The notes: generated from the sequence alone by a model not told the origin. A stretch of DNA of 64,000 nt from Margaritifera margaritifera (GCA_029931535.1 JAQPZY010001128.1:402501-466500); one strand, 5' to 3'. Counted from the first letter of the stretch, positions 1 to 12,720 are shown. Translations and numbers: made by a program.

Positions 1-138
1 AGATCTGGGTCTATGCAGTTTGTTAGGAGTAATTAGTAAAACAAACACATAGACCCTGTTCTGCCAGTGCATTATGCAATGGTAGATCAGGTCTATGTTG
101 TTTGCAGTTGGACAACTTATCAGCGAGTATATACAGTA
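1..138 (+). mobile_element. Double-hairpin MITE, copy 1 (cut by window start)
   Basis: Only the right part is present: the 3' arm of hairpin 1 (agatctgggtctatgcagtt), the 'ttaggagtaat' linker of subfamily I, hairpin 2 and the right terminal repeat ending atatacagta. The left part lies outside the window. Confidence 0.85.
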
Positions 139-1137
139 CGTAAGTCAAGTGCAATCAGTTAAAAGAGTTGATTGTTGGTTTTCGTTTTTGGCCATTGCTG
201 CATTTTTAGTATCTTCAGGATTTAGTTTCTCAATGTATATCAGTATGAAGTTTGGGAGAAACAGCAGACAAAATCATTTGTGGGCAATGCAGTGTGCCTG
301 CTGCTGGTGTTTAATGAGAACACTTGTTTACAGGTTGGCAGCCACTTTGACTGATCATTGTAGTATCTTTGTTAATGTTACCTCCTCAGCGTTCCCTGGA
401 AAGGTTTGAACAATGCTACTTGAATCAATCAATTGGAGATGAACAAACTTGAAGAAATGGAGTAGAATAGAACCTAGATATATTCCTATCTTGTATTGGG
501 TGCCACATTGCCCCACGTGGCAATTAATGTTTTTATTATCATGTTAAAATGGGAAAAAGTTATCTTGTTGTTCTGACACAATCCACAGGTGGGAATAGTG
601 ATTACTGATAAGTTGTTTTCCAGCACCACCATCATCAGCTTGGCTCTGTTAACAAATTTGTTGTAGCTCCAATCTTTACATAAACATAGGTACAAGATAA
701 TATGACTTTATAATATCATAAAATCATTCTTATTTTTAAATAGAAGATTTAAATTTGTTTTTTTTGTACATAAAATCTATTTTATAAATGACTGTAGAAT
801 TTAACGAGTTGGAAATTTTTCAGTATTTTCAGTGTTACTTTTTTGTGCAAGCATTTAGTCTATTGTTGACCCTTACATGCATTCAAAATGAAAAAGGAAT
901 TCCATGTAATTGTGTGAATTCACTATTGTTTATAGGGCACCAATTTTTATTGATTTATTTAATGCTACAGTCTGCAAACCATACATTTAAAGACCCAATG
1001 AACAGCAAAAAGAACCCTTTCCCCCAATCTGTGAATTATGGAACTGTTGAAAATGTTATTTTTAGCAGAATCTCTAAAATCGATACACACAAAAAAGGAA
1101 TCTACAGTACATATACATGTACCTGGAATTAAATGTG
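139..1137. other. No feature recognised
   Basis: AT-rich sequence with only short, unconvincing open frames. Confidence 0.5.
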
Positions 1138-1205
1138 GTGTATATATATATATATATATATAAACACTCAGCTGTATATATAACGCCCCCCCCCCCCCCC
1201 CCCCC
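1138..1205. repeat. (TA)n tract followed by a poly-C run
   Basis: About 12 TA dinucleotides, then 24 bp of other sequence, then about 20 C residues at 1186-1205. Confidence 0.95.
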
Positions 1206-1592
1206 AAATATGAACTCCTGCTACCCAGGGGCAAATTCTTTATTTGATCTTTTGGTCTCATGTACATGTATGTCTTATCTCCCATACTTTGTATAAAGGT
1301 GCACTGAGGCTTCTCTGCCACGTATTCTGTAGTTCAGTAAGTTCTTTTTGTAACATGGGGTGCTGAAAAGTCCTTTGATGAGAAGACCCCTTTAAATTAC
1401 TTAATTCAGAAAAACTTGGGAGGCAGAGCCTAAAAACTGTATTCTGAGTTCCAGATTTTGGAAGTTGGAGTACACTTAAGCTCCACCCCCTTTGTCGCCA
1501 GTTAACCGATACAGTACAAATGTATTTTCATCTTTGGCAAGGTCAGGGACACTAAATACAGATGGAAGGGATGACGGAGTCATGTATGTATG

Positions 1593-1699
<107 letters not shown>

Positions 1700-1904
1700 T
1701 AACAGAAAGCATGTACAGGGTTTGCGTTCTTATAAAGTAACCCATTGTTTTGAACAGATTTGAACAAAATCAGATAATTGGCTTGGTGTTAAGAAGATTC
1801 TCTTCAGGAATGGTTTTTATATACTCCATCAGCAAATGAAGAGCCTGCTGCTCTCATTCTACCCTCTCCCCCACCCCATCCATTTATAGGGCTATTGCTG
1901 TGTC

Positions 1905-2280
1905 TGTCTGTAAACATTTTAGTTCAGGAGCATAACTTTCCAAACCATTCAAGATATATCTGAAACTTGGTTGAAATGTTAGAATAGTGGGTGTGATGCC
2001 TTTTGCTATTCAAAATTTGTCAGTTTCAGTATTTTAATGTTTCATCCATTTTTCTGTCCATCCATCCATTCATCAATCTGTTATTCACACTTTTGTTTCT
2101 GCTGTAAAACTCCAAAAATGTTTAAGGTACATATATTATATAAATGAGGTAGATGTGCCTTTTGCAATTCACAGTGCAGGATCCCAATGGCAGGGGGCAC
2201 TTTGTCCCCACCCACCAGATTTGGGGGACAACATTCTAGAGGGACAAAGGAAAATAATAGTACATAATGCACTAACAGTG
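1905..2280 (+). repeat. Tandem-body repeat, family B
   Basis: Units of roughly 165 bp with 'cataactttccaaaccattc', 'aagatatatctgaaacttgg', 'tgccttttgctattca' and 'tttctgtccatccatccatt'. About two degenerate units. Confidence 0.7.
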
Positions 2281-2999
2281 CGATAAAAATGAGATAATCT
2301 TATTTGCTTGAACAGTTTTGGCACCTTAACTTTGTGGTCAGCACAGTACTATCAATTTTTTCTTGGACACTTACATTATTGCAATTGAAATTTTATCATG
2401 CGCTTATTTAACTCATGAAAACATTACCATGCTTGTATATCTCGTTAATCTGAAATGAGCTGCACCATGGAATTTTCCGTTCCGGATTTTGCTCTCATTT
2501 AACTTTAATGTACAGTCATTATCTACCAGCATTTATTATAATAAATGCCAATGTTTCCTAAATTACTTTTATTTCCAGATTTAAAAAATCATTAATTAAA
2601 TGACAAATTAAAGTATTTGGATAAATTTAGTCTCTTTTGTCATTATTTGAACCCCAAAATAAATTAAATCTTCCTTGCTGTAGGACTGACTTTAACCTCA
2701 AAAATATCTTGCACTAACGGCCGTTGAACACTTTACATTGCAACTAGGTCAACTACCATAAATCTTAAATGTTTTCAATGCCAGATACATTGTTTTAAAA
2801 TAGATATTCATTGGTATCTTACAGCTTTTATCACCTTTTGTGACTTTGGCCATTGCTAGCGCCAACAGAGACATGGATGGACATCCACTAATGAAAAGGT
2901 GTACGTGCATTTTTAAATTATTTTTTTTCCTGATGAAATAACGCACCCATGTGGGCGCACAGGGTTAAGATTTGAGGGACAAATGTTAAGACAAAAAAT
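2281..2999. other. No feature recognised
   Basis: AT-rich sequence between two family B arrays. The open frame at 2749-2946 (-) has no recognisable motif. Confidence 0.5.
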
Positions 3000-3698
3000 T
3001 GTGAGCCTGTGCTCAGTGTGCAACACTGATTCATAAGTTTTCAGTTTCAGTATGTTTAACATTTCATATGCTTGCTTATCCATTTAACCATCACACTTTT
3101 GTTTCTGGAGAACTCTAAAACCATTCAAGATATCTCTCTGAATCTTTACACACATTAATCTAGTGGTCTAAATGTGCCTTTTAATAGCAGCAATACAACA
3201 CCCATCACTATTAGGCAGCTATTATTTTTTCGTGTTGGAAAATCTCATCCATTCAGTGTGAATACATTCTCCCACAGAGTGGAGAATTTTGCCAATAAGA
3301 CACAGTACAGTTCTTCCGTTTCGATATTTTTAATGTTCTGTCCATTTGTTTCTCCATTCATCCATTATTCACACTTTTATTTCTTTTCTTTTCCGTTTAA
3401 GATATCTCAGAGTGTGAAATTCTGTAAATTTATTAGACTATTGGTGTTGATGTGCCTTTTGCTATTCACAATTATTTAGTTTCAATATTTTTAATGTTTT
3501 CATCAATTTGTTTATCAATCCATCCATCATTCACATTTTCCTTTTGCTATTAGGAATTCTTCAGTTTTAATCCTCATTACATTTGTGTCCTTCGGTCTAT
3601 CCATCAGTCCATCTTATTATTCACACTTTTGTTTTTAGAGCAAAACTCCAAAACCATTCAGTATTATCCCTGTGATGCTTGGTGTGTGTGTGTGCATA

Positions 3699-3764
<66 letters not shown>

Positions 3765-3850
3765 ACTTTGTCTAGTAATCTAGATGTGTCTATTGCTATT
3801 GAGAAATCATCATCTCCAATTTCCAATTTGCTCTTACCAGTATATGAAAA
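3000..3850 (+). repeat. Tandem-body repeat, family B, with an internal (TA)n
   Basis: About five units of the same family ('cagtttcaatatttttaatg', 'cacttttgtttctgg', 'aaaaccattcaagatatctc', 'ctagatgtgtctattgctat'). A TG/TA microsatellite at 3680-3761 sits inside the fourth unit. Confidence 0.8.
3680..3761. repeat. TG/TA compound microsatellite
   Basis: (TG)n with interruptions followed by about 26 TA units. Confidence 0.96.
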
Positions 3851-4844
3851 TTGACGGGACTGCATCATAATGAAGTACAATAGAAATAGCAGAGGTTGTT
3901 AAGAAATGTTAGTGTTAGCATTGAAAAAACCTTAAATGTACCATTTGCCATTAAAAGGACTGTTAAAGCAGGATTGGAAGAACATTATATTTTTATCCCC
4001 TTGGCATGTAATACGAGTAGATACATGTATAGCTATGACTGTTACCCAGTGCTAAAGAAATCAGATAGCCTGACGCCTGGGGCCCCTTTTATTTCAGATC
4101 GGGCCCCTCCTGTATTTTAAGTGAAGTGCTCATCGGGCTTGTTGAAAAAAAATCTAATTTGCCTGAGAAAACTTCGATCTCACTGAGGAAATGTGGAATT
4201 TTATTTTCAAGTTGTTGAAGGACTAGTCAATTATTAACATTTATCCCCATGTATGCCCCTTACCCATATGAACATCATCTCTTTCCCGTACTTCTATTGA
4301 ACGTTGTAATCTTTGTTTACAAAGCGAAGCATGTTACCTATGAATGGGGAACAGATTGCCTGGGTTATCAATAATTAGAGCTCACTTGGCTTTAACATAC
4401 ATGTGATTCTACTGGTGGTAGGACAAAAATACTATTTTTAAGGCTGTCTACAACACGAACTGTTTTATAGTTGAAATTTACTGCTTTTGAAAATTAACAT
4501 GTTTTTTGTTTTTTTTATTTAAAAAAGAAAGAAAAAAAACCTGGTATTTTTACACGTTGTATCCACGCATTACAGAAACCAATCAGAACAAATCTACTGT
4601 GGACAAACTGTTCCAGCAGTCGTTGTGACTGGTGCAGTGGTGCGTGGTTGAGTAATCAGATTAAAGCTAACATATGTGCACAACAAGCTGGTAATTTGGA
4701 ATATTAGGACCCTTTTGGGCACTTGGAATTGGAGTCCGGGATTGTGGAATTTGATTCAGGGCTTGTTATTTTTTTAAAATTCACCAGCCCTGGGCCTGTG
4801 TCTGAAAATGTTTTTCTTTGAGCACTGTGACTACTGTATCTGTC
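3851..4844. other. No feature recognised
   Basis: AT-rich. Short frames at 3896 and 4704 lack coding features. Confidence 0.5.
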
Positions 4845-5000
4845 TATTGGTCCATAACCATTTTTGTTTCTGGAGCATAACTTCCAAACCATTTAAAATC
4901 TTTCAACCAAACTGTGTAAATTGTTAGACATGTCAAACAGGTTGTATAAAGGTGCCTTTTGATACTTGACATTTGTTGCATTTAATATTTTTCATGTTAC
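4845..5000 (+). repeat. Tandem-body repeat, family B, single unit
   Basis: One degenerate unit: 'tttgtttctggagcataact', 'ccaaaccatttaaaat', 'aggtgccttttgatactt'. Confidence 0.6.
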
Positions 5001-5481
5001 CATGGAAACAAAATGTAGAATGAGTAGTATATAAAATGAGATTGATGGACCATAGGGTACTTGCGTAAATCATATAAAAATTGAGACTTCTGGACCATAG
5101 GGTACTTTTAGTACACGAGTGGGAGATTGTAAGGATATGTCATGTTTAGACAACTTGTATCTTGTACCTTAATAAATGATATTGAAAATAGTCTGATTTT
5201 TGCTGGTTGAAAATATTACAACTATCGAAATGCTGCCAGAACTGAAAAAAAATTAATTTCAAGCCCTGTGGTACATACATGTGTATCTTATACAGAGGGA
5301 AGGGGGGGGGGGTCGCTTTTTTGCCTTCTCAATTAACTACAGTGTCTTCTGTGTATTCTAAAGAAATTATTGGCAATAACTTATAAAAAAAATTAGGTAT
5401 TTTCAATAATTTTTAAAAAATAGGTATTTGGTGGTATACTTGTTTTCACATATTGACTTACTTGATATAAGGGTTGGAAAA

Positions 5482-5700
5482 TACAGTCAAACTAGCCGTA
5501 ACAGTCACCTATATATAATTGTAACCTGGTCTCAATGTCCATTTCCATTTCCCACCATAATAGTCATGTACTAAATGGTCACCTGATTTTTGCAGTCAGG
5601 TACCAGATTTTTCCTAACCAAACAGTAGTTTCTTACTGCTTAAAGTGGTCATTTGAACCTTTCTTTCGATTATACAAATCAAGTGTTTGTTTTCCCAAGA
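5482..5700 (+). mobile_element. Tigger/pogo-like terminal region
   Basis: Starts TACAGTCAAACTAGCC with repeated 'gtcacctg' blocks (acagtcacctatat, atggtcacctgat), the pattern of Tigger-type termini. The same motifs occur reversed at 13690-13960, and a matching right end lies at 8150-8254. The element's other end is not established. Confidence 0.5.
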
Positions 5701-6231
5701 AAGGCATTGTTTAGATAAAGACTTTGTCATGTGAATTGATTTATAAACATGCTTTATCTTGCTTATATTCACCATGCTCAAGTTAATCTGTCAGTGTTAC
5801 TTTAAACTGGCTAATCTCTCCATTGTTATCTTAAGAATTTGAATAAAGCCACAATATTGCTTAAAAAATTATTGTTGGGGTAAATACTCCAGGTAAATCA
5901 TCAGTCTTATAGACCCACCCCTTTTTTTTGGTGCTGGTGGGGTGATACAGAGTGATGACTGTACTAAATGTATTCATCAGAAAAGATTAACAGAGAACAA
6001 AATTTTCCCAGAAATATGCTTTTAGTTTATCAGATTTGACCTATTCAACAATTTCTATCAGTGTTTACTGAAAATTAATAGTTTGGGGATCAAGGTTGTG
6101 GTAAGCTTTGCCTATTTACTTATAATATGGTTAAAGAAAAGCATGTAGATAGTCACAGTGTACATACCAGATCATTAATTATCCATTCATGTTTGAGATG
6201 AAAATGTTAGGTATTTAATCATTAGGTTACT

Positions 6232-7660
6232 TTTTTTATACACCTGCCATTAGGTGGAGCATACAAAGTTATGATGTCTGTCTGTCCATCTGTATGCTAC
6301 CAATTTAATTTCTGCGCAGTAGCTTGAGTTGTCCTCCATCTGCAGTTACCTAACTTTGTGGGCGGCTTGGACTTGGGATAAGGAAGAACCCTATCAATTT
6401 CAGGGTTCAAAAGGTCAAAGGTCCAGGGCACTGTTACTGAAAAAAATTAAAATGGTTTCTACACAATAACTTTAGTTTTTCACCACCTACAATTACCAAA
6501 CTTTGTGGATGGCTTGCACCTGGGGTAAGGAAGAATCTTGTTGATTTCAGGATCATAGGTCAAAATTCAAGGTCACTGACTGAAAGAAGAAAAAATTGTT
6601 CTGCAAAATAACTTGAGTTCTCCATCATATACTGTTATCAAACTTTGTGGATGGCATGCATTTGGGGTAAGGAAGAACCCTATCAATTTCATGGTCAAAA
6701 GGTCAAAGGTCAAGGTGATTGTGACAGAAAGAATAAAAATGGTTTTAACATAACAAAATTAGTTCACGATCACATACCTTGACCAAACTTTGTGGTTGTC
6801 TTGCAGAGGTCTAGATAAGCAATACATTTGCATATTTTATGTGCACAAATGGTCTAAAAATGCACAAAGAGATTTTTTTTAATGAGTTAAGGTTATGCAA
6901 AACAATACATTTTGTCATTTAGTTAATGTTGTTAGTGTATTGCTCCTGCTGTAAACACAGTCCATGTTGCATGATTGCGTGTTCAATCAATATAAACTAT
7001 GCTGTCAGTTAAGTTCCAGATGTTCCTTGTATATTTAAAATGATAGTGCTTGATCCTTTTGAGGGAACACTCAAACGAAGCCATATGATCAAACACACTC
7101 TGAATTAGTCTAAGGGTGTCTTTGGACAAGACATGAGAACAATGTTTTTGACACATGAACAATGTTTTTGTGGTTCTTCTCACCTTAACATCAAGAACCT
7201 TGTTCGAGAACCATCAAGAACTTTGTATTTGAGATCAGCTCTAGATGTTAGGGTGAGCACATTTAAGAGCATCCAAAAACATTTACATGGCATTTGGGTG
7301 AAAATCCCAAACAGGTCACGCAGAGACGGCCATGGTCACCAAGCTGTATGACACATTTCGAAAATGCATGATATTGTCTTCATGATTAGACTTAGTCTTG
7401 TTTGTATTTTGTATGTTTTCACAAAATACTCCATCTAATTTTAAAAAAACGCAGTTAGTTCCAAACTGGGGAGTAAAATGCCCAATTTGTTAAATCTGGA
7501 GCTCTGGACTTGCAATTAGAGTAAGGAGAAAGCCTATTGATTTTGGTGTCAAAAGGTCAAAGGTTATGGTCTCAGTGACCAAAAGAAGAAACGTGATTTA
7601 TGCACAAAACTTTCAGTTATCTACATAGAGGACTATTAAACATGGGATGGGCGTTAATCC
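6232..7660 (+). repeat. Head-plus-tandem-body element, family A, split by a hAT-like insertion
   Basis: Starts with a head (cacctgccattaggtggag, then tctgtctgtccatctg). Degenerate units of about 120-135 bp follow, each with 'aactttgtggatggcttgca', 'ggtaaggaagaaccctat', 'aaaaggtcaaaggtcaaggt' and 'gaaagaagaaaaatggtttc'. It ends with a tail 'gactattaaacatgggatgg'. The same head, body and tail order is seen at 8350 and 34575. The body is interrupted at 6807-7507. Units contain AGGTCA direct repeats. Confidence 0.85.
6807..7507. mobile_element. hAT-like non-autonomous element inside a family A array
   Basis: A 701-bp segment interrupts a family A unit just within 'cttgca'. Flanks tcttgcag and acttgcaa look like a slightly decayed 8-bp target duplication, the hAT pattern. 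Ends aggtctagata and tggagctct are weakly inverted. Its right part is homologous, in reverse, to 32530-32730 (shared 'ggagtaaaat' and 'ttcacaaaatac'). Confidence 0.6.
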
Positions 7661-8083
7661 AAGAATAGATAGCTCAAACACTACAGTCACTATTTAATAT
7701 TAGATATTATGTTGGTTCAAAATTTGCAAGGAATGCTATGCCAGTTTCTGCAAGAACACAGAACTGAGATCAAACACCCGTGCACATTTGATAGTAAATA
7801 CACGATGGGAACAGTGTTTCAATTTTAAAAGGCAGCACAAGTCTTTGAACAAAGATGACCTGCCAATCATTGTATTGACACTTTCTATACTTGTCCTACT
7901 GTAGGTCTGTTACTTAGGAGACAGTCAACTCCAGCTGTAATATATAAGCAGCTGAGCTATATGTATAAGCACATGTAGTACTGCATGAAAAATAGACAGA
8001 GGAAAGCTTGAATGAAATCGTTTTACACCATAATTTATGAATGATAAATTTATACTGTATAGTAAATTATGCCAATTGCCTGA

Positions 8084-8084
8084 G

Positions 8085-8124
<40 letters not shown>
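8084..8124. repeat. (TAA)n microsatellite
   Basis: About 13 trinucleotide units. Confidence 0.96.
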
Positions 8125-8126
<2 letters not shown>

Positions 8127-8149
8127 GTATTTGGTGTATGGTATTTGTT

Positions 8150-8254
8150 AAAGAACCAAGTTTTAAAGATGAACCTGCATTCAGAGGTCAGCAGTGTACT
8201 AAGGCCAGTCTGGCCTTTTCCAGTGGGTGGCTGCTATTGATAGGTTTGACTGTA
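8150..8254 (-). mobile_element. Tigger/pogo-like right terminus
   Basis: Ends gataggtttgactgta, the reverse complement of a TACAGTCAAACC terminus. It could be the partner of 5482, giving 2.8 kb, or a separate fragment. Confidence 0.45.
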
Positions 8255-8349
8255 TATGTACATTAACAACAAGCCAAGATTGCACTAATTCAAAGAACTG
8301 CACTTATTTTTTATAATTCTTGACAACAATTTCATCGTTTGAGTTTATT

Positions 8350-9200
8350 TTCTTTTTATACACATGCCATAAGGCGGAGCATATTATGTTCTGATGTTGT
8401 CCATCCATCCATCTGTTACTAATTTGGTTTCTGTGTCCTTCTGTTACCAATTTGGTTTCTGCACAATAACTTTAGTTGTCCACCAGCTACAGTTACTAAA
8501 CATTGTAGACAGACTGCACTTGCAGTAAGAAAGAAACCGATTAATTTTGGGCTCAAAAGCTAAAAGGTCAAGGCCACTGACTGAAAGAAGGAAAATGGTT
8601 TCTGCACAATAACTTGTGTTCTCCACTATCTACAGTTACCAAACTTTTTGTATAGCTTGCACGTGAAATAAAGAAAAACTCTATCAATTTCAGGGTCAAA
8701 AGTCAAAGATCAAGTCACTTGGAATGAAAGAGAAACAAAAAAATGGTTTCCACACAATGACTAGAATTCTGCATCATCTATGGTTACCAAACTTTGTGAA
8801 TGGCTTGCACTTGGTATATGGAAGAACCCTGTTGATTTTGGAGTCAAAATTGATTTCTGCACAATATTAGTTCAACATGAAATATATCATCCAAACTTTG
8901 TGGCTGGCTTGCGCTTGCGGTAAGGAAAAAGACTATTGATTTTGAGGTCAAAAGGGCAAAGGTTAAGGGCAAAGATCAGGTTCAGTGACAGAAAGAAGAA
9001 AAATGGTTTCTGCACATTAACATTAGTTCTACATCACAAATCTGCCCCAAACTTTGTGGATGGCTTGCTTTTAGTGTAAGGAAGAAGCCTGTTTATTTTG
9101 GGCCAAAAGGTTGAAGGTCAAGGTCACTAACTGAAAGAAGAAAAATTATTTCTGAAAATGATTTCTGAGCAAAAAATTCAGATGTATAAATAAAATTGTT
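8350..9200 (+). repeat. Head-plus-tandem-body element, family A, second locus
   Basis: Head 'cacatgccataaggcggagc' then 'tgtccatccatccatctg', followed by about six units with 'aaactttgtg(a/g)atggcttgc' and 'aaaaggtcaaggccactga'-type blocks, and a short tail 'aaaaaattcagatg'. Confidence 0.85.
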
Positions 9201-9725
9201 CAATTTACATTGAAATTGAATTTGACAAGGATAAGCAGATATTTGCCATATGATACAAAATAGAAATTGTTGTTAAATCCAGTAGCACTGGAAATGTTAA
9301 ATATTACTATGTTAGGTAATGATCATGTGCAGCATTTTGTGCCACAACTAAATGCTTTTCGGTGTGATGTCACTGAAGCTTTGATACAGCTGTAAATATA
9401 AAATTTATATTTCCAAATGAATATTATTTGTCACATTGTCCAGTATGGCTTAACTCCAATATAAAAGTAGGAAATAAATGTGACATGTTCAAGAAATGGG
9501 TGGCAAAGTGTTTTACATGTATAAATGATTTTGTTGGTGTAAGGTGGGGTGGGTGGGGCATGATTGGAGTATAATGTAGTTTTTCAATAATTTTTCTTTG
9601 CAGATTATTTTTCTTGACTACATGTATGCTATTATATGCCCAGTTATACAGATTTTACTACACCCCTTGTGGAAATGTAGAATAGGCCTGATGTGACCTG
9701 CATGTTGTAAGAGGTGACTAATAGA
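9201..9725. other. No feature recognised
   Basis: AT-rich sequence between a family A array and a SINE. Confidence 0.5.
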
Positions 9726-9914
9726 GGCAGGAGCCACAGTGGCTCAGTGGTTAACATGCCAGAGTCGTGAATAAAGGGGTGCGGGTTTGAATCCTTCAAT
9801 TGGATTAGCTCAGTTCAGCTATCATGGTGTGGCCATGGGTAAGGCACTTTTCGCCAACTGCATATCACTAAATAACCTACTTGTGTTGCTGTGCCGTCAA
9901 ACACCAAACACCAG
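9726..9914 (+). mobile_element. tRNA-derived SINE, subfamily 1
   Basis: A box in 'gtggctcagtggttaacatg', B box 'gggtttgaatcc', then 'gtaaggcacttttcgccaac' and 3' end 'aataacctacttgtgttgct' with 'caaacaccaaacacca'. The head would drive RNA polymerase III transcription. Sits beside double-hairpin copy 2. Confidence 0.85.
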
Positions 9915-10155
9915 GTTTTATTTCAAGAGATAAAAGTTTTTAAAAACCTCTTCAGAAAATTATCATTATTTGACATAAAACTCTTTTCAAGAATTAGTTA
10001 AGAGGTAGAGCTTGGCATTATGGGAGATTCCGATTGCAAACAGTTTCAAACTACAAAATGTTCAGAGCTAAAGTGGTTGCAAGGTAGAAATGTACAATTC
10101 TTCCAATGAATAAACTTTTAAATAAAACTTGATTATCAGATAGCAATTTTTGTTG

Positions 10156-10351
10156 GCCAGGTCCAAATGCAAACAACATAGACCCTGATTTGCTGGCGCA
10201 TAATGTGCCGGCAGATCAGGGTCTGTGTTTGTTCTAGTCATTAGTCCTTACAAACTGCATAGACCCAGATCTGCCGGTGCATTATGCGACAGCGGATCTA
10301 GGTCTATGCAGTTTGCAGTTGGTATCGGCTTATACGCTAGTATATACGGTA
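10156..10351 (-). mobile_element. Double-hairpin MITE, copy 2 (left end lost)
   Basis: Reverse orientation: hairpin 2 (aacatagaccctgat) comes first, then linker 'ctagtcattagtcctta', hairpin 1 and right terminus 'tatacgctagtatatacggta'. The left terminal repeat is replaced by unrelated sequence, so this copy is 5'-truncated. Confidence 0.88.
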
Positions 10352-10492
10352 CTTGGTTGAAAGTATCCTGCATATATTCATTGTAATTGGGATGTTTTGA
10401 GAAAAAATGGTGTTTGTATTAGAATGCACTGAATCAACTGAATCATATTTGATGAGTTCATTGTGGATAATGCAGAATAAAAGTATAATAAA

Positions 10493-10496
<4 letters not shown>

Positions 10497-10586
<90 letters not shown>

Positions 10587-10629
10587 GTTTTAATTCTTCA
10601 GGTTAAAGTTACTCTCTCTCTCTCTCTCT
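10497..10629. repeat. (TA)43 and nearby (TC)n tract
   Basis: TA repeat at 10497-10583, then 30 bp, then (CT)8-9 at 10611-10629. Confidence 0.97.
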
Positions 10630-10679
10630 ACTTCCCATACAGTATAATTTACATCTGCCTTAAGTACATGTAATACAAA

Positions 10680-11432
10680 TAATGGATCATTCTAACAGCA
10701 GCTATCAGTGATTTGTATTTATGTATCACTATACTTGCTTGATGTACATGTATCACCATGTCATATATATTTGTAAAGCGATAATCCCAAAGCACTCCAA
10801 CTTTGGCATCACTTGTTACGCCTGTGGTAAAACATTTTTAGAAACAATGTACACATAAAAAAAAGTTTTAGCTTATCATTTGATAAATAGGGGTTAAGTT
10901 TAAAAATACTCCATTTTCAGTATTACTTGTTTATTTAATTTAGTTACTCTCTATACCAAATTATGTTAGTTAGTACGGTACCAATTCAACTTAAGTGTAT
11001 TGTGATTAAAGGTTGATCAGAGACTTGTACAGAACAATTTTAGAAATTTGGATCCACCTTGTTAACTACTACCTTTGGGAGTTTTTCAAATAGGGAAAGT
11101 GCCTTGTATAAAAAGGTAAATATAAGTGCTTTATTGTGTAAATTAGTACCAAGTAATTATCATGCCTTTTATTATAGCCCATAGAAGTATATGGAAACGT
11201 CATTAGCATGATTGCATAGTACATCTATTTATTATTTATTAACTTGGAAAGATGCATTTTCTCTCCGGAGATATATGTATTTGTCTAGCCAATAATTGGA
11301 ATCATTTCATAGCTTGTAGATTATCTCTCATCAGGTTTGTCATGTGTAATACTGTAAAACACTTTCTTTTGAGTGGTCATACTCTTCGTAATAGTTAAGC
11401 AGCAATGAATGCAGTAGCATGTGTGTGTATGT
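10680..11432. other. No feature recognised
   Basis: AT-rich, no repeat or coding signal seen. Confidence 0.5.
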
Positions 11433-11458
11433 ACACACACACACACACACACACACAC
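11433..11458. repeat. (CA)13 microsatellite
   Basis: Preceded by a gtgtgtatgta stretch that is its imperfect inverse. Confidence 0.95.
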
Positions 11459-11545
11459 TATAACTGAAATGATGCCATTTAATCAAACCAATTCGAACCC
11501 AACATGTCTCCTGATCTGCATGTTAGGCTTACAGCTTACAACTAT

Positions 11546-11818
11546 TTATATGTAAACTATTGACATTGTGCATGCCATACCTTGCTCAGCGTACAATTGT
11601 TTCATTTCTACATCTTTTACCTCTTTTACAATTGTTTCATTTCTACATCTTTTACCTCTTATTATGACTGGATTCAGTTTGTAAGACATGTCTTTGTTGA
11701 ATATATTAGACAAATTAGGTAAAACATTCTTCAGATCTTTGTGATATTGTTTCATGCTTTTACATAAATCTATATGATGAAAAAATTGGTAATGCAGCTG
11801 GACATACTGCCTGGACAT
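11546..11818 (-). repeat. Interspersed coding-like repeat, copy 1
   Basis: Minus-strand frame with LSNIFNKDMSYKLNPVIIRG then KRCRNETIV. It matches the plus-strand copy at 39875-40085 at both DNA and peptide level. Family unknown; probably part of a transposon ORF. Contains a 37-bp tandem duplication. Confidence 0.65.
11592..11661. repeat. 37-bp tandem duplication
   Basis: The segment acaattgtttcatttctac followed by atcttttacctctt occurs twice in a row inside the interspersed repeat at 11546-11818. Confidence 0.85.
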
Positions 11819-12303
11819 TCACATTGGTTAACACTAGATGAATGCCATGTGCATGTTCATTTAAATGATTACTGTATATACTTGTGTATAACCCGATTCC
11901 AACTGCAAACACTCATCCTATCCCTGATTTTTCCACCATTTTCAAACATGCTTATGAGTGTGATGAGGGTTAAAATTGCTTCTTAAACAGTTGTGTTACA
12001 TGTACTATATTTAATCAAGTGTTCTTCCCTAAAAACTTGCACTGTTTGTTGTAGACTGTAACCAGTATAATAGGATACTGTATGGGTGACACTAAATAGC
12101 AAATAGAAACAGTTCATATATGTTCAGTCATTGACAATGTGCACGATTCATGTGAAAAACTATTTTAAAAAAAGTTAATACTTGAAGCCTACTTTTTGTT
12201 GTTTGGAGTTTGTTTTTTAGGCATTTTTTTATGGCACCTCATTTATTACATAAATGTATACTAGAGGGTCTGCAGTCTTGACATATTTTTAGATTTGTTT
12301 ATC

Positions 12304-12304
<1 letters not shown>

Positions 12305-12351
<47 letters not shown>
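12305..12351. repeat. (GA)23 microsatellite
   Basis: Uninterrupted GA/AG repeat. The Arg-Glu ORF through it is an artefact. Confidence 0.97.
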
Positions 12352-12356
<5 letters not shown>

Positions 12357-12469
12357 AGAAGATGAAATAGGCCCAAAAACGGAAATTCAGGTTCGAAAAA
12401 CATACATAAGGGCAGATATATTTTCGAAATGGGAAAAGAAAGGAGTTCCAAAATTGATATTGCGACGAT

Positions 12470-12720
12470 TGCGATGAAAGCGTTATTGCCAATGTGGCAA
12501 TATCATTTTTCTCCCACTGATACATTTCTGTATCTTATTATAAAATATAATATATAGAGGATATTTGCATATAATGAGTGAATAATGGATATATTTCATT
12601 GAGTGGCTGAAAAACTCGGTAGTTTTACGAGTGGCAAAGCCAGAAGTGAAAATACATGAGTTTGCACTCACGAGATGAAATATATGTTATTCCCTCGGTA
12701 AGCAAATTTTCTTTTTATTT
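12470..12720. repeat. Possible palindromic interspersed repeat
   Basis: 'atatatttcattgagtggct' and 'cactcacgagatgaaatata' are approximately inverted around 'cggtagttttacgagtgg'. No second copy in the window. Confidence 0.3.

Noticed and set aside
5482..8254. A single 2.8-kb Tigger element between TACAGTCAAAC at 5482 and tttgactgta at 8254
   Set aside because: The length fits, but the interior is family A tandem repeat and a hAT-like insertion with no transposase, so the two ends may be unrelated fragments.
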